Positions 23,815 through 32,873 of a stretch of DNA of 64,000 bases are shown here, piece by piece (positions within the stretch are counted from its first letter, which is position 1; each line of letters begins with the position of its first letter). Origin of the DNA: Rhodospirillaceae bacterium (GTDB taxonomy: Bacteria; Pseudomonadota; Alphaproteobacteria; GCA-2731375); NCBI GenBank assembly GCA_018660265.1, contig JABJKS010000066.1, positions 45,348-109,347 of the forward strand, given 5' to 3'. Position numbers and translations under genes: made by a program. A model generated the notes under the pieces. The model was not told the origin of the DNA, made no database searches, and worked only from the letters and a program-made list of their open reading frames with translations.

Positions 23815-25542
23815 ATGCGACCGATTACGTTCATGAAAACCGCCCATACGCTTCTTCCCATGAACAGCGAGCTGCTGTCGCGGACACTCTGCGCAACGGG
23901 AGGCATCGTCTATAGCTGGAATGTGAGTTCTGACCTGATGGAATGGTCGGAAGGTGCCGGTGCCGTCCTCGGCCTTGATGACAAAGACCTGCCCCTGCAT
24001 GGCGCGGATCTGAAAAAACTGATCGCCCCGGACGATCAGCCCGCCCGCGCCATCGCCTTGTCCCAATTGTTAGATAGTGGCACCGCCTATGATTGCGAAT
24101 TCAAGTGGCGGCGGCCCGACGGCGGCTATGACTGGATAGACGAGCGGGGCAGCATTGATTTCGACGCCCAAGGCAAACCGGAGCGTTTTCACGGCCTGAT
24201 GCGGGTTATCACGGCGCGGAAAAACCAGGAATGCGAACTGGAGCGGATGGCCTATTTCGACGAATTGACCGGTCATCTGAATAGGGCGCGGCTGCTGGAA
24301 GCCATTGACGATACTTTAGTCAATTGCCGGGATATGGCGACGTCCGCAGCCTATCTATTGATCAATATTGACCGCCTTGGCATGTTGAACAACGACTATG
24401 GCTTTGATATCGCGGATTCCGTCATCATGGAAATCGGCAAACGGATCGAAGACTGCACCCGGGTCGATGATATTATCGGACGGGCGGGCGGCAACCAATT
24501 TGGTTTGGTACTACCAGGCGCAACCGACGTTGAGCTGCGCAAGGCGGCCGACCAGATACTGACGGCCATCCGCCGTCGCGAGATCGCAACAGAGGCCGGG
24601 CCCCTGGCGGTTTCCTTGACCCTGGGCGGCGCGTTGTTGCCAAAAGATGTCGCCAATGCGCGCGAGGCCATGGGCCGGGCGGAAGAAGCATTGTCGAAAG
24701 CCAAATTACAGGGCCGCGACCGCTTTGTCCTGCATCGCCCCTCCGCAAATCGCACCGCTGTTCGACGCAAATCTCTGGCCACGGGCGATGCTGTGATGCG
24801 GGCCATGAAAGACGGTCGCCTTACCTTTGCGGTTCAGCCAATCGTGGAAAGCACCACCGGCGAGGCAAAACTTTACGAATGCCTGCTGCGCATGTTGAAT
24901 GAAAACGGCGAACTGATACCTGCCGGCTTGTTCATTCCCGTGGTGGAAAAGCTTGGGCTGATACGTCGCCTGGACAAATATACCCTCGAAATGGCCTTGT
25001 TAGAGATGGAACAGGTCAAGGACATCAATCTAGCCGTCAACGTATCGGGCATGTCCGCGACTGACCCTTCGACCCTGGATCACCTGTTGTCTCTGGTCCA
25101 TATCCATTCCTCTGTTGCCGATCGGTTGGTGTTCGAGATCACCGAAACCGTCGCCATGATGGATTTCGAAGAAACCGCCCGCTTCGCCAACAAATTGCGG
25201 GATCTAGGCTGCCGCATCGCCCTGGATGATTTCGGTGCCGGGTACACATCCTACCGGCATCTAAAGGCCCTGGCGGTCGACATTGTGAAAATCGACGGTC
25301 AATTCGTCAAGAATCTGCACGAAAACAAAGAAAACCAACTGTTTGTACAAACCTTGTTGGATCTGGCAGATGGCTTTAACGCTGAAGTCGTTGGCGAATG
25401 TGTCGAGACCGAGGAAGAGGCCCAGGCCCTGCGTGACCGGGGCGTGAAATACCTGCAAGGTTATCACTTCGGGGCCCCGACCATGGATCACCCCTGGGAC
25501 ATCCCTTCCATACGCATGCTACCTATGGAACAGAACAGCTAA
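23815..25542 (+). CDS. PAS-GGDEF-EAL protein (c-di-GMP phosphodiesterase-type)
   Basis: A cytoplasmic signalling protein of 575 residues. The PAS domain (about 20-125) includes WNVSSDLMEWSEGAGAVLG and CEFKWRRPDGGYDWIDERG. In the GGDEF domain (about 140-305) the start AYFDELTGHLNRARL is normal, but the active-site loop reads RAGGNQF, so cyclase activity is unlikely. The EAL domain (about 325-560) keeps NVSG, EITE, DDFGAGYTS, KIDGQFV, GECVETEE and QGYHFG; the name motif is ECL. This is most consistent with a phosphodiesterase controlled by its PAS and degenerate GGDEF domains. An in-frame GTG nine bases earlier and an ATG 18 bases later are alternative starts. Confidence 0.88.
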   Translation: MRPITFMKTAHTLLPMNSELLSRTLCATGGIVYSWNVSSDLMEWSEGAGAVLGLDDKDLPLHGADLKKLIAPDDQPARAIALSQLLDSGTAYDCEFKWRRPDGGYDWIDERGSIDFDAQGKPERFHGLMRVITARKNQECELERMAYFDELTGHLNRARLLEAIDDTLVNCRDMATSAAYLLINIDRLGMLNNDYGFDIADSVIMEIGKRIEDCTRVDDIIGRAGGNQFGLVLPGATDVELRKAADQILTAIRRREIATEAGPLAVSLTLGGALLPKDVANAREAMGRAEEALSKAKLQGRDRFVLHRPSANRTAVRRKSLATGDAVMRAMKDGRLTFAVQPIVESTTGEAKLYECLLRMLNENGELIPAGLFIPVVEKLGLIRRLDKYTLEMALLEMEQVKDINLAVNVSGMSATDPSTLDHLLSLVHIHSSVADRLVFEITETVAMMDFEETARFANKLRDLGCRIALDDFGAGYTSYRHLKALAVDIVKIDGQFVKNLHENKENQLFVQTLLDLADGFNAEVVGECVETEEEAQALRDRGVKYLQGYHFGAPTMDHPWDIPSIRMLPMEQNS

Positions 25543-25853
25543 AACGATTGCGCCGCGCGCCAAGCCCGCAGCATCGATAAATCGCTTTTATCGTTCTCCA
25601 ACAAAATCGTTTTATTGCGGTCTTTGGTGCCCGCCATCACGGATAAACTGCTGCGCGGCACACCCCAGGCTTTGGCCAGCAATTTTATCATCGCCTGATT
25701 GGCCTTGCCCTTTTCGGGTGCCGCCGTGACCCGTACGACAAGACATCGGCTACCATCAACCCTGTCCTGGACACCGTCAATTCGGTTGGCGGCGGCACCG
25801 GGACGCAACCGAACCGCGATCAAAGTGCCTTTGCTATTGGTCGTGAAAGGCAA
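25539..25853 (-). CDS. DUF167 (YggU) family protein
   Basis: A small protein of about 104 residues of the YggU/DUF167 family. The core is VRLRPGAAANRIDGV, VRVTAAPEKGKANQAMIKLLAKAWGVP and SSLSVMAGTKDRNKTILLE, all signature stretches. No ATG lies near the family start; the TTG at 25853 gives the expected N terminus, while an ATG at 25925 would reach 59 bases into the acetyltransferase gene. It is the last gene of the minus-strand run from the M16 peptidase, and its stop overlaps the convergent GGDEF-EAL gene by four bases. Function unknown. Confidence 0.78.
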   Translation of the reverse strand: MPFTTNSKGTLIAVRLRPGAAANRIDGVQDRVDGSRCLVVRVTAAPEKGKANQAMIKLLAKAWGVPRSSLSVMAGTKDRNKTILLENDKSDLSMLRAWRAAQSF

Positions 25854-25866
25854 AGAACGCCGTCCG

Positions 25867-26457
25867 CTACTTCCTGCGATCGCTTTGCAGCATGGCGAAC
25901 AGCACATGGTCACTCCATTTGCCATTGATGCGCAGGTATTTCCGCGCGAAGCCTTCTTTTTGAAAGCCGCATTTTAGCAACACGGTGGTTGAGGCCTCAT
26001 TGTGGGGCAGACAGGCCGCCTCCAGGCGATGCAGGCCCAATTCATCAAACACAAACGACAGGGATGTCGCCACGCCATCCTGCATCAGACCCTGCCCGGC
26101 ATATTTCTGGCCCATCCAATAACCCATGGCGCATGACTGGGTCACGCCGCGCCGCACATTGGACAGGGTAATGCCGCCCAGCAAACAGTCATCGTCCCGG
26201 CGGAAGACAAAAAAGGCATAACCGACCCCATCGCGTGTATCACGGGCATAGCGACGCAGGCGGCGGCGATAGGCATTGCGGGTCAACTCGTCCTCTAACC
26301 AGGTCGGCTCCCATGGGGTCAGAAATTCCCGGGACGCTGCACGCAAGCGGGCCCATTCGGACCAATCGGATAGTTGTGGCGCACGCAAGTAGACCCGGTC
26401 CCCTTTCAGGGTCGGTGAGCTTCCGATCCAAGGTGGATTACGCAGAAACGCAGACAC
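25867..26457 (-). CDS. GNAT N-acetyltransferase (RimJ/RimL-like)
   Basis: A 196-residue acetyltransferase of the RimJ/RimL group, which acetylates N termini of ribosomal or other proteins. Motifs: LKGDRVYLRAPQLSDWSEW, GYWMGQKYAGQGLMQDGVA (acetyl-CoA loop Q/G-x-x-G) and RLEAACLPHNEASTTVLLKCGF. The start is a GTG. The order M16 peptidase then RimJ-like gene is common in Alphaproteobacteria. Substrate not determined. Confidence 0.85.
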   Translation of the reverse strand: MSAFLRNPPWIGSSPTLKGDRVYLRAPQLSDWSEWARLRAASREFLTPWEPTWLEDELTRNAYRRRLRRYARDTRDGVGYAFFVFRRDDDCLLGGITLSNVRRGVTQSCAMGYWMGQKYAGQGLMQDGVATSLSFVFDELGLHRLEAACLPHNEASTTVLLKCGFQKEGFARKYLRINGKWSDHVLFAMLQSDRRK

Positions 26458-26514
26458 GTCGTCGATCCATCACCAGAATTGATCCCAATTACCTCGGTAC
26501 TTTTTTGGTCGCTA

Positions 26515-27780
26515 TTAGCCTTTGGCGAATCTTGCCGCAATTTCACCCTGGCTGGCAAGGCCCGCGATTGGGCCAAGGGCGGCGACGGCCGGATTGGCCG
26601 CGGCAAATATCCGGCCCGCGACCCGGCGCACTGCCGCCACATCAACGGCATCAATCCGCTCTATCAACTCTTCCACCGGAATTTGCCGACCAAAAACCAA
26701 CGTCTGTCGCGCCAGCTGTTCCGCGCGGGAGGCGGAACTTTCCAGCGACATTAAAGTACCCGCCTTTAACTGGTTTCGGGCCCGGTCAACTTCATCAATT
26801 GCCGCATCACCACTTAGACGCAACATTTCATCGCAGATAACCGGCACCAATTCCGCGGCCTGTTCCGCCCCCGTGCCTGCATAGACAGAGAACGCACCGC
26901 AGTCTTTGTACGAAGAGGCGAAACAAAAAATCGAATAACACAGCCCCCGGCGCTCCCGCACCTCCTGGAACAGGCGGGACGACATGCCCCCACCAAGAAC
27001 TGTCGACATGACCTGCATGGGATAAAAATCGGCGTCATCATAGGGCAATGCGGGCAGGGACAGGGCAAAATGCACTTGCTCCAATTCCCGTTCCTCCCGG
27101 TGTTCGCCGCCTTTGAACTCCGCCACTTCGAACGGATTGTGGGCACCGGACGGCATTTCGCCAAAATGCTGTTCGGCCAATGCCACCAGGGCATCATGAT
27201 CCACGGCACCGGCGGCGCAAAGCATCAGGCGGGAGGCGCAATAATGCTGCCCCATAAAATCGAATAACACTTCACGCCCCATGTTGGCGACGCCGTCCAC
27301 GGGACCCAGGATGGAACGGCCAAGGGCCTGGCCGGGGAAGGAGGCTTCCTGCAATCTATCGAAAATAATGTCATCGGGGGTATCTTCCGATTGGCCGATT
27401 TCCTGGATGACCACCGTCCGTTCCCGGGCCATTTCCTCTTCGGCGAAAGTGGAGCGCTGCAGGATATCACCCAATATATCCACGCTTAACCCGAGATCTT
27501 CCTTCATAACGCGGACGAAATAGGCCGTATGCTCCCGACTGGTATAAGCATTCAGATGCCCACCAACACTTTCGATCTCTACCGCGATATCCTGGGCGCT
27601 GCGGCTTTCGGTGCCTTTGAACGCCATATGCTCCAGCATATGGGCGACACCGTTGTTGGCCGTGGTTTCATAGCGGGCCCCGGCATCGACCCAAACGCCA
27701 ACGGCAGTGGTTTGCAGCCCCTCCCGCCCCTCGGAGATTACCCGCAAACCATTCGATAGTGTCGTCATTTGCACAGTCAC
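26515..27780 (-). CDS. M16 family (pitrilysin-like) zinc metallopeptidase
   Basis: A 421-residue processing-peptidase-like protein. The inverted zinc motif H-x-x-E-H is at residues 47-51 (AHMLEHMAFKGT), and the downstream REHTAYFVRV and DILGDILQRS segments match bacterial relatives of the mitochondrial processing peptidase. The start is a GTG; an ATG four codons on is possible. It lies in the usual alphaproteobacterial position downstream of thrC, separated from it by copy D of the dispersed repeat. Substrate unknown. Confidence 0.88.
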   Translation of the reverse strand: MTVQMTTLSNGLRVISEGREGLQTTAVGVWVDAGARYETTANNGVAHMLEHMAFKGTESRSAQDIAVEIESVGGHLNAYTSREHTAYFVRVMKEDLGLSVDILGDILQRSTFAEEEMARERTVVIQEIGQSEDTPDDIIFDRLQEASFPGQALGRSILGPVDGVANMGREVLFDFMGQHYCASRLMLCAAGAVDHDALVALAEQHFGEMPSGAHNPFEVAEFKGGEHREERELEQVHFALSLPALPYDDADFYPMQVMSTVLGGGMSSRLFQEVRERRGLCYSIFCFASSYKDCGAFSVYAGTGAEQAAELVPVICDEMLRLSGDAAIDEVDRARNQLKAGTLMSLESSASRAEQLARQTLVFGRQIPVEELIERIDAVDVAAVRRVAGRIFAAANPAVAALGPIAGLASQGEIAARFAKG

Positions 27781-27813
27781 GTTAGGTTTTATCCTTCATC
27801 AGGGCCGGACATT

Positions 27814-27917
27814 TAGCGCAATTTTCAATCAACCGGACTTGCTTTTGCAATCCAATTGATTGGTTCAATAGCTCTATTCTAAAGACTCGGAGCATGTTTA
27901 AGGTAAACATGCTCTAG
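27814..27917. repeat. dispersed two-hairpin intergenic element, copy D
   Basis: First part: GCAATTTTCAATCAACCGG with the inverse CAATTGATTGGTTCAATAGC. Second part: a perfect 11-bp hairpin GAGCATGTTTA, loop AGG, TAAACATGCTC at 27890-27914, then TAG. The last bases of the element form the stop codon of thrC on the minus strand. Confidence 0.85.
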
Positions 27918-29299
27918 GCCCGGCGCAATTTTCGAACATGGTCTTGTAAAACGCCCAGATCATTGGGCAGCACGGCGCAACGCTCCTCGCGTTCATATAG
28001 GTCGCCCATAGCAGCTGGCAATGCCGGTCGTTGGCCGCAAGCCTTTTCCACTGCGTCGGGAAATTTCGCCGGATGCGCCGTGGCCAACGTTATAACCGGC
28101 CCCTGGGGCAGCAAATCACGGGCCGCGCGCAGCCCCACGGCTGTGTGGGGATCAATAATCAGGCCGCTTTCAGCATAAACCTCGGCAATTGTCGCCGTCG
28201 TGGCAGCTTCATCAACCCGATGGGACAGGAATAATTCGTGGGCCTGTTTCAGCGCGGCGGGGGCAACGTCGAACCCGCCATGGGCCGTCAGGGCAGCCAT
28301 TTGCTCGCGCACAACAGCACCGTCCCGGCCATCGATGTCAAAAAGCAGGCGTTCAAAATTGCTGGCGACCTGAATATCCATGGAAGGGCTTTGCGTGGCA
28401 AAGACATCATCCATGCGATAGCCGCCGGTTTGAAAAAACCGATGCAGGATATCGTTGCGGTTGGTGGCGACGAGCAATTTATCTATCGGCAGACCCATCA
28501 TCGCGGCACCATAGCCGGCGAAGACACAGCCGAAATTGCCGGTTGGAACTGCGAAGCTGACTTTCCGATCCGGTGCGCCCGCGGCCAGGGCCGCAGTGAC
28601 GTAATAGACAACCTGCGCCACCACACGGGCCCAGTTGATGGAATTCACCGCCGAAAGGGCAACCTCATCCCGGAACGGCAAATCATTGAAGGCACCTTTC
28701 AATAGGGCCTGACAATCATCAAAAGTGCCTTCGATGGCAATATTATGGACGTTGTCCGCCAGTACAGTCGTCATTTGCCGGCGCTGCACCTCAGAGACCC
28801 GGCCCTGAGGGTGGAGGATAAAAATGTCGATGGCGTCCCTATCACGGCAAGCCTCGATCGCGGCTGAGCCCGTATCCCCGGAGGTCGCGCCAATAATGGT
28901 AATGCGCTGTTTGCGCCGGGCCAATTCCCGGTCAAACAGTCGACCCAGCAACTGCATGGCCATGTCTTTGAAGGCCAGGGTGGGGCCGTGAAACAATTCC
29001 AACAGCCAATGTCCTTCGGACAGCTGACGCAGAGGAGCGACAGCCGGATCCGGGAAAATTTCGTAGGTGGCTTCCGTAATAGCCAACAATTCGTCGTGGC
29101 TGATGCCATCCATGAAGGGCTGCAATATCTTTGCGGCGGCCTCAGCATAGGGCAGGCCTTTTAAGGCGTTTAGATCGGCGTGACTTAGCTGTGGCCAGAC
29201 CTGAGGCACATACAAGCCACCGTCCCGGGCCAGTCCGGTTAGCAGGACATCGTTAAATGCCAGATCGGGCGCTTGCCCACGGGTTGAGATATAATTCAC
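27914..29299 (-). CDS. thrC: threonine synthase
   Basis: Converts O-phosphohomoserine to threonine using pyridoxal phosphate. The 461-residue protein starts MNYISTRGQAPDLAFNDVLL, the long-form bacterial N terminus, and carries the PLP lysine Lys111 in GPTLAFKDMAMQ, then GATSGDTGSAA and the glycine loop VPTGNFGCVFAGY. The start is a GTG nine bases after GGAG. The TAG stop is part of the dispersed repeat. The position downstream of the M32 peptidase gene and the cox genes is usual for the group. Confidence 0.93.
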   Translation of the reverse strand: MNYISTRGQAPDLAFNDVLLTGLARDGGLYVPQVWPQLSHADLNALKGLPYAEAAAKILQPFMDGISHDELLAITEATYEIFPDPAVAPLRQLSEGHWLLELFHGPTLAFKDMAMQLLGRLFDRELARRKQRITIIGATSGDTGSAAIEACRDRDAIDIFILHPQGRVSEVQRRQMTTVLADNVHNIAIEGTFDDCQALLKGAFNDLPFRDEVALSAVNSINWARVVAQVVYYVTAALAAGAPDRKVSFAVPTGNFGCVFAGYGAAMMGLPIDKLLVATNRNDILHRFFQTGGYRMDDVFATQSPSMDIQVASNFERLLFDIDGRDGAVVREQMAALTAHGGFDVAPAALKQAHELFLSHRVDEAATTATIAEVYAESGLIIDPHTAVGLRAARDLLPQGPVITLATAHPAKFPDAVEKACGQRPALPAAMGDLYEREERCAVLPNDLGVLQDHVRKLRRA

Positions 29300-29332
29300 A
29301 ACTTGGAACTCCGGGAAAAATGAGGCGCCAAC

Positions 29333-30838
29333 CTATCCCTCGGCATAGCGTTTTTCAAGGTGCCGGCGAAAAATTCCGCCATCCAGCGGACTGCCAGTGG
29401 CGGCAATAAGCAAATCATCGGCTGTTGCGTGCAGACGGCCCTGGCTGTGCACATTTTTTTGCAGCCACGCCATCAAGGGGCCGAAATCTCCCCTGGCCAG
29501 ATCATCTGACAAATTAGGCAGCGCAGCATCGGCGGCGCGATAGATCTGGGCGGCAGCCATGGCACCTAGAGTATAGGTGGGAAAATAACCGACGGCACCA
29601 TCCATCCAGTGGATATCCTGCATACAGCCGTCCCGGTCGTTGGCCACATCAATCCCCAGCAAATTCGCCATGCCATCCCGCCAGGCCCCGGGCAAATCGG
29701 CAACCTTAAGATCGCCCGAAAGCATGGCTCGTTCCAACCGGTAGCGGTGAATAATATGCAGGGGATAGGTCACCTCATCCGCCTCAACCCGGATCAATGA
29801 TCGGGCCACGTGGCGCACCCGGCGGCTCAACCCCTCACCCTCCCAGCCGGGACCGGAAACCCCCCCCACATTCCGCAACAAAGGTGCCAGATAGCCTAGA
29901 AAATCATCCCCCCGGCAGACTTGCATCTCCACCAACAGGGACTGGCTTTCATGAATGGCCATCCCCATGGCACCGCCCACCGGCTGGCCGCGCCAGGTTC
30001 CCGGTAGGCCCCGCTCGTACATGCCGTGGCCGCCTTCATGCAGGGCAGGGTAAAGGCTACCCAGAGGGTCTGCCTCATCATAGCGGGTGGTCAGTCGCAC
30101 ATCGTCTGAAATACCGCCTGTAAAGGGATGCATGGAGACATCCAGGCGGCCATGTTCAAAATCGAAACCCAGCATATCCAACAGCTGCCTGGACAGGCTT
30201 TCCTGAAGTGCCGCCGACATCCGCTCCGGCGCCGGGGGCGGGGCGGGCTGCCGGGACAGGGCGTTATCCAACAGATTGGGTAGAAAATCCGCAAGCGCGT
30301 CAAAATGCCGGTCCACCGCCGCAGCTGTCAGGCCCGGTTCATATTCCGACAACAAAGCATCATAAGGAGTGCAGCCAAAGGCCTCTGCCTTGGCCTGGGC
30401 CGCTTGGCGGACCAGGGCGATCACCTCTTCCAAATGGGGGCACAGGGTGGCGAAATCATCATCGGCGCGGGCCATGCGCCAGACCATTTCGCAGGCCGAT
30501 CCGGCGCGGCTAAGGGCATTGACAAGGTCGGCCGGCAGCGCCGTGGCATGGGCCCGTATCCTGGCCATTTCCCGCAGGTTCGCCTGCTCCCACGGCCCCA
30601 GATGCGCCTGACGCACTTGGCGCACTTGCTCACCTTCTGCCGCCACCAATAGATCAGCCACCTCCGGCGCGCAGAGCATTTCATGGCTTACCAGCGACAG
30701 GGTCGCCAATTGTTCGGCCCGTGCATCTGCCCCACCCCGGGGCATCATCGCAGCAGCATCCCAATGCAGCATGGCCGCCGCCCCATTTAAACTGGCCAGC
30801 CTGGCAAACCGGTCTACCAGTTGTTCGTAAGCCGCCAT
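29333..30838 (-). CDS. M32 family carboxypeptidase
   Basis: A zinc metallocarboxypeptidase (thermostable carboxypeptidase 1 family) of 501 residues. The HEGGH zinc motif is at 267-271 (PALHEGGHGMYERGLPG), preceded by DVRLTTRYDEADP and followed by AIHESQSLLVEMQVCR with the third zinc ligand Glu. Probably cytoplasmic, releasing C-terminal residues from peptides. Its start shares one base with the SURF1 stop, so it is translated with the cox block. Confidence 0.92.
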   Translation of the reverse strand: MAAYEQLVDRFARLASLNGAAAMLHWDAAAMMPRGGADARAEQLATLSLVSHEMLCAPEVADLLVAAEGEQVRQVRQAHLGPWEQANLREMARIRAHATALPADLVNALSRAGSACEMVWRMARADDDFATLCPHLEEVIALVRQAAQAKAEAFGCTPYDALLSEYEPGLTAAAVDRHFDALADFLPNLLDNALSRQPAPPPAPERMSAALQESLSRQLLDMLGFDFEHGRLDVSMHPFTGGISDDVRLTTRYDEADPLGSLYPALHEGGHGMYERGLPGTWRGQPVGGAMGMAIHESQSLLVEMQVCRGDDFLGYLAPLLRNVGGVSGPGWEGEGLSRRVRHVARSLIRVEADEVTYPLHIIHRYRLERAMLSGDLKVADLPGAWRDGMANLLGIDVANDRDGCMQDIHWMDGAVGYFPTYTLGAMAAAQIYRAADAALPNLSDDLARGDFGPLMAWLQKNVHSQGRLHATADDLLIAATGSPLDGGIFRRHLEKRYAEG

Positions 30839-31536
30839 TAAGCCTCATCCCCTTTGCGCCGATGGGACACGATGAACACAATCAGCAATACGACGGACAA
30901 AGAGAACCAAGTGAGGGCATATTGCAAATGGTCATTTTTCAATTTCGGCTGGGCCACCCCGCCTATGGGCAAACCGCCAGGGATATCCGTACTGTCGGCC
31001 TGCACCACTGCGGAAATCAGGTCAATTTTGCGGTTTTGCGAAATGCCGGAGATGTCATACCAAAACCATTGATCCGCTTTGGCGTCATAGTCCGGGGTCC
31101 ACGGCCCCTGTTGCAAATCGCTGCGCAGCACCCCATCAAGCGTGACATCGCCCGTAACTTGGCCCGTCGTGCGTGTAGTCGGGTCCCGCCGGTTTGGCGG
31201 TATCCAGCCTCGATTAACCAGGACAACTGGACCGTCCCGCATCTGAAACGGCGTCAAAACATGCAGACCCGCCTGGCCCTGATGGACCCGGGGACCCAGA
31301 TAAGCCTCCAATTTATGGAGAAACCTGCCCTGCAGGCGCACAGCGCGGTAATTCAGCTTTTGCAGCTCATCCAGATGCTTTGCCAGGGAAAGAGGCGGTG
31401 CCGTTATGCCGGCGGCCATTTCAGCGATCAGCCCGTCCTTCCACGCCTTGCGCTGCAGCTGCCACACGCCGAGGTACAACATCAACACCAAACCAAACAG
31501 TGTCAGGCAAATGGACCAGAGGCCGGGACGGCGCAT
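30838..31536 (-). CDS. SURF1 family cytochrome oxidase assembly protein
   Basis: A 232-residue inner-membrane protein that helps insert heme a into cytochrome c oxidase subunit I. It has a transmembrane helix near each end (about 8-26 and 202-222), the N-terminal LGVWQLQRKAWKDGL, the central VLVNRGWIPP and the C-terminal HLQYALTWFSLS, all SURF1 signatures. It follows ctaE and DUF983 in the cox operon. Confidence 0.92.
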   Translation of the reverse strand: MRRPGLWSICLTLFGLVLMLYLGVWQLQRKAWKDGLIAEMAAGITAPPLSLAKHLDELQKLNYRAVRLQGRFLHKLEAYLGPRVHQGQAGLHVLTPFQMRDGPVVLVNRGWIPPNRRDPTTRTTGQVTGDVTLDGVLRSDLQQGPWTPDYDAKADQWFWYDISGISQNRKIDLISAVVQADSTDIPGGLPIGGVAQPKLKNDHLQYALTWFSLSVVLLIVFIVSHRRKGDEA

Positions 31537-31597
31537 CCTCTAACGGCCCACGCTAGCGTGTTTCCGGGCAATAATGACCCATTTGACCGGAAGCACG

Positions 31598-31990
31598 CTA
31601 ATCTGCAGGCGTGTCATTGAAACTGCCCACGTGATTGCGATACTGCAAGGCGATCAAGATTGCTTTCAAAGGCCGTAAACACAGGATCGAGGCACCCAAT
31701 ACGAAAGGTATCTGATAAATCAGATGGACCCAGGTCGGCGGTGCGAACGTCGTCTCAACAAAAAAGGCCAGGCCAACGGCGAAACCACCGACGATCAGAA
31801 TGACGAACACAGCAGGCCCATCGCCGGTGTCGTGGGCGGAAAGATCAAGCTCACACACCGTGCAGGCCGGTACAACATCAAGCAGACCCGTAAGCACCTT
31901 GCCCTGACCACAGTGTGGACAACGGCACATCAGGCCTGCGAAAAAGGGCGACACCGTGGTGCCGCCCTGATCATTTTGCATCTTAGTCAT
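31598..31990 (-). CDS. DUF983 family membrane protein
   Basis: A 130-residue protein with an N-terminal zinc-ribbon-like CRCPHCGQGK ... CTVCELDL (two C-x-x-C pairs) followed by two transmembrane helices (VFVILIVGGFAVGLAFF and LIYQIPFVLGASILC). This is the DUF983 family, almost always found between ctaE and SURF1 in Alphaproteobacteria and presumed to aid oxidase assembly. The frame extends upstream to 32077, but the ATG at 31990 avoids overlapping ctaE. Confidence 0.85.
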   Translation of the reverse strand: MTKMQNDQGGTTVSPFFAGLMCRCPHCGQGKVLTGLLDVVPACTVCELDLSAHDTGDGPAVFVILIVGGFAVGLAFFVETTFAPPTWVHLIYQIPFVLGASILCLRPLKAILIALQYRNHVGSFNDTPAD

Positions 31991-32016
31991 AGATGCTGTT
32001 GTCCGTCTTGGTCGTT

Positions 32017-32829
32017 CTATTGAGGCGCCATCGTCCCGGCACCCCAGACATAGATGAAGCAGAACAGGAACAGCCAAACCACATCAACGAAATGCCAATA
32101 CCAGGCAGCCGCTTCCAAGCCGAAATGGTGGTCAGGTTTGAAATGGCCCTTGGCGGTGCGGATCAGGCAAATCAGCAAAAACAGGGTGCCGATCAGTACA
32201 TGCAGACCGTGAAAGCCTGTTGCCATGAAGAATGTGGAACCATAGATCCCGGAGGTAAAGGCAAAGGACGCGTGGGCGTATTCATAGGCCTGTACACAGG
32301 TGAAAATCGCGCCCAGCAGGACCGTGACAGTCAGACCCTGAACCGCGCTTTTGGTATTACCTTCACGCACCGCGTGATGGGCCCATGTTACCGTGGTGGA
32401 TGACGTCAACAGGATCAAGGTGTTGATCAAAGGCAGATGCCAGGGATCAAATGTGCTGATGCCCTCGGGTGGCCACATGCCGCCCATCTGTTCCGTCGGG
32501 TACAGGGCGGCGTTGAAAAAGGCCCAGAACCAAGCCATGAAGAACATCACCTCGGAGGCGATGAACATGATCATGCCATAGCGCAAATGCAGCTGCACCA
32601 CAGGCGTGTGATGGCCTTCAACCGTGGCTTCGCGGATAATATCCCGCCACCAAACAAACATGGTGTAGAGCACCATCAGAAAACCAAGGATAGCAAGCCA
32701 AGATGGCCCTTCATGCATATACCAGATTCCACCCGATGCCAGAACCAGCGCGCTAAACGCCCCCAGGGCCGGCCATGGGCTGGGATCCACCAGATGGTAA
32801 TCATGCCCTTTTGCGTGCGTATCAGCCAT
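32017..32829 (-). CDS. ctaE: cytochrome c oxidase subunit III
   Basis: Integral subunit of aa3-type cytochrome c oxidase, seven helices, 270 residues. Recognised by HDYHLVDPSPWPALGAF at the N terminus, WWRDIIREATVEGHHT, the SEVMFFMAWFWAFFN helix with its conserved Glu, and GFHGLHVLIGT. The ATG at 32829 lies seven bases after GGAG; an upstream ATG would add 11 non-conserved residues. Part of the cox operon. Confidence 0.95.
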   Translation of the reverse strand: MADTHAKGHDYHLVDPSPWPALGAFSALVLASGGIWYMHEGPSWLAILGFLMVLYTMFVWWRDIIREATVEGHHTPVVQLHLRYGMIMFIASEVMFFMAWFWAFFNAALYPTEQMGGMWPPEGISTFDPWHLPLINTLILLTSSTTVTWAHHAVREGNTKSAVQGLTVTVLLGAIFTCVQAYEYAHASFAFTSGIYGSTFFMATGFHGLHVLIGTLFLLICLIRTAKGHFKPDHHFGLEAAAWYWHFVDVVWLFLFCFIYVWGAGTMAPQ

Positions 32830-32873
32830 TTCTTCACTCCGTTCCCAGCAACTAGTTGTCACATCTTCGCCGT

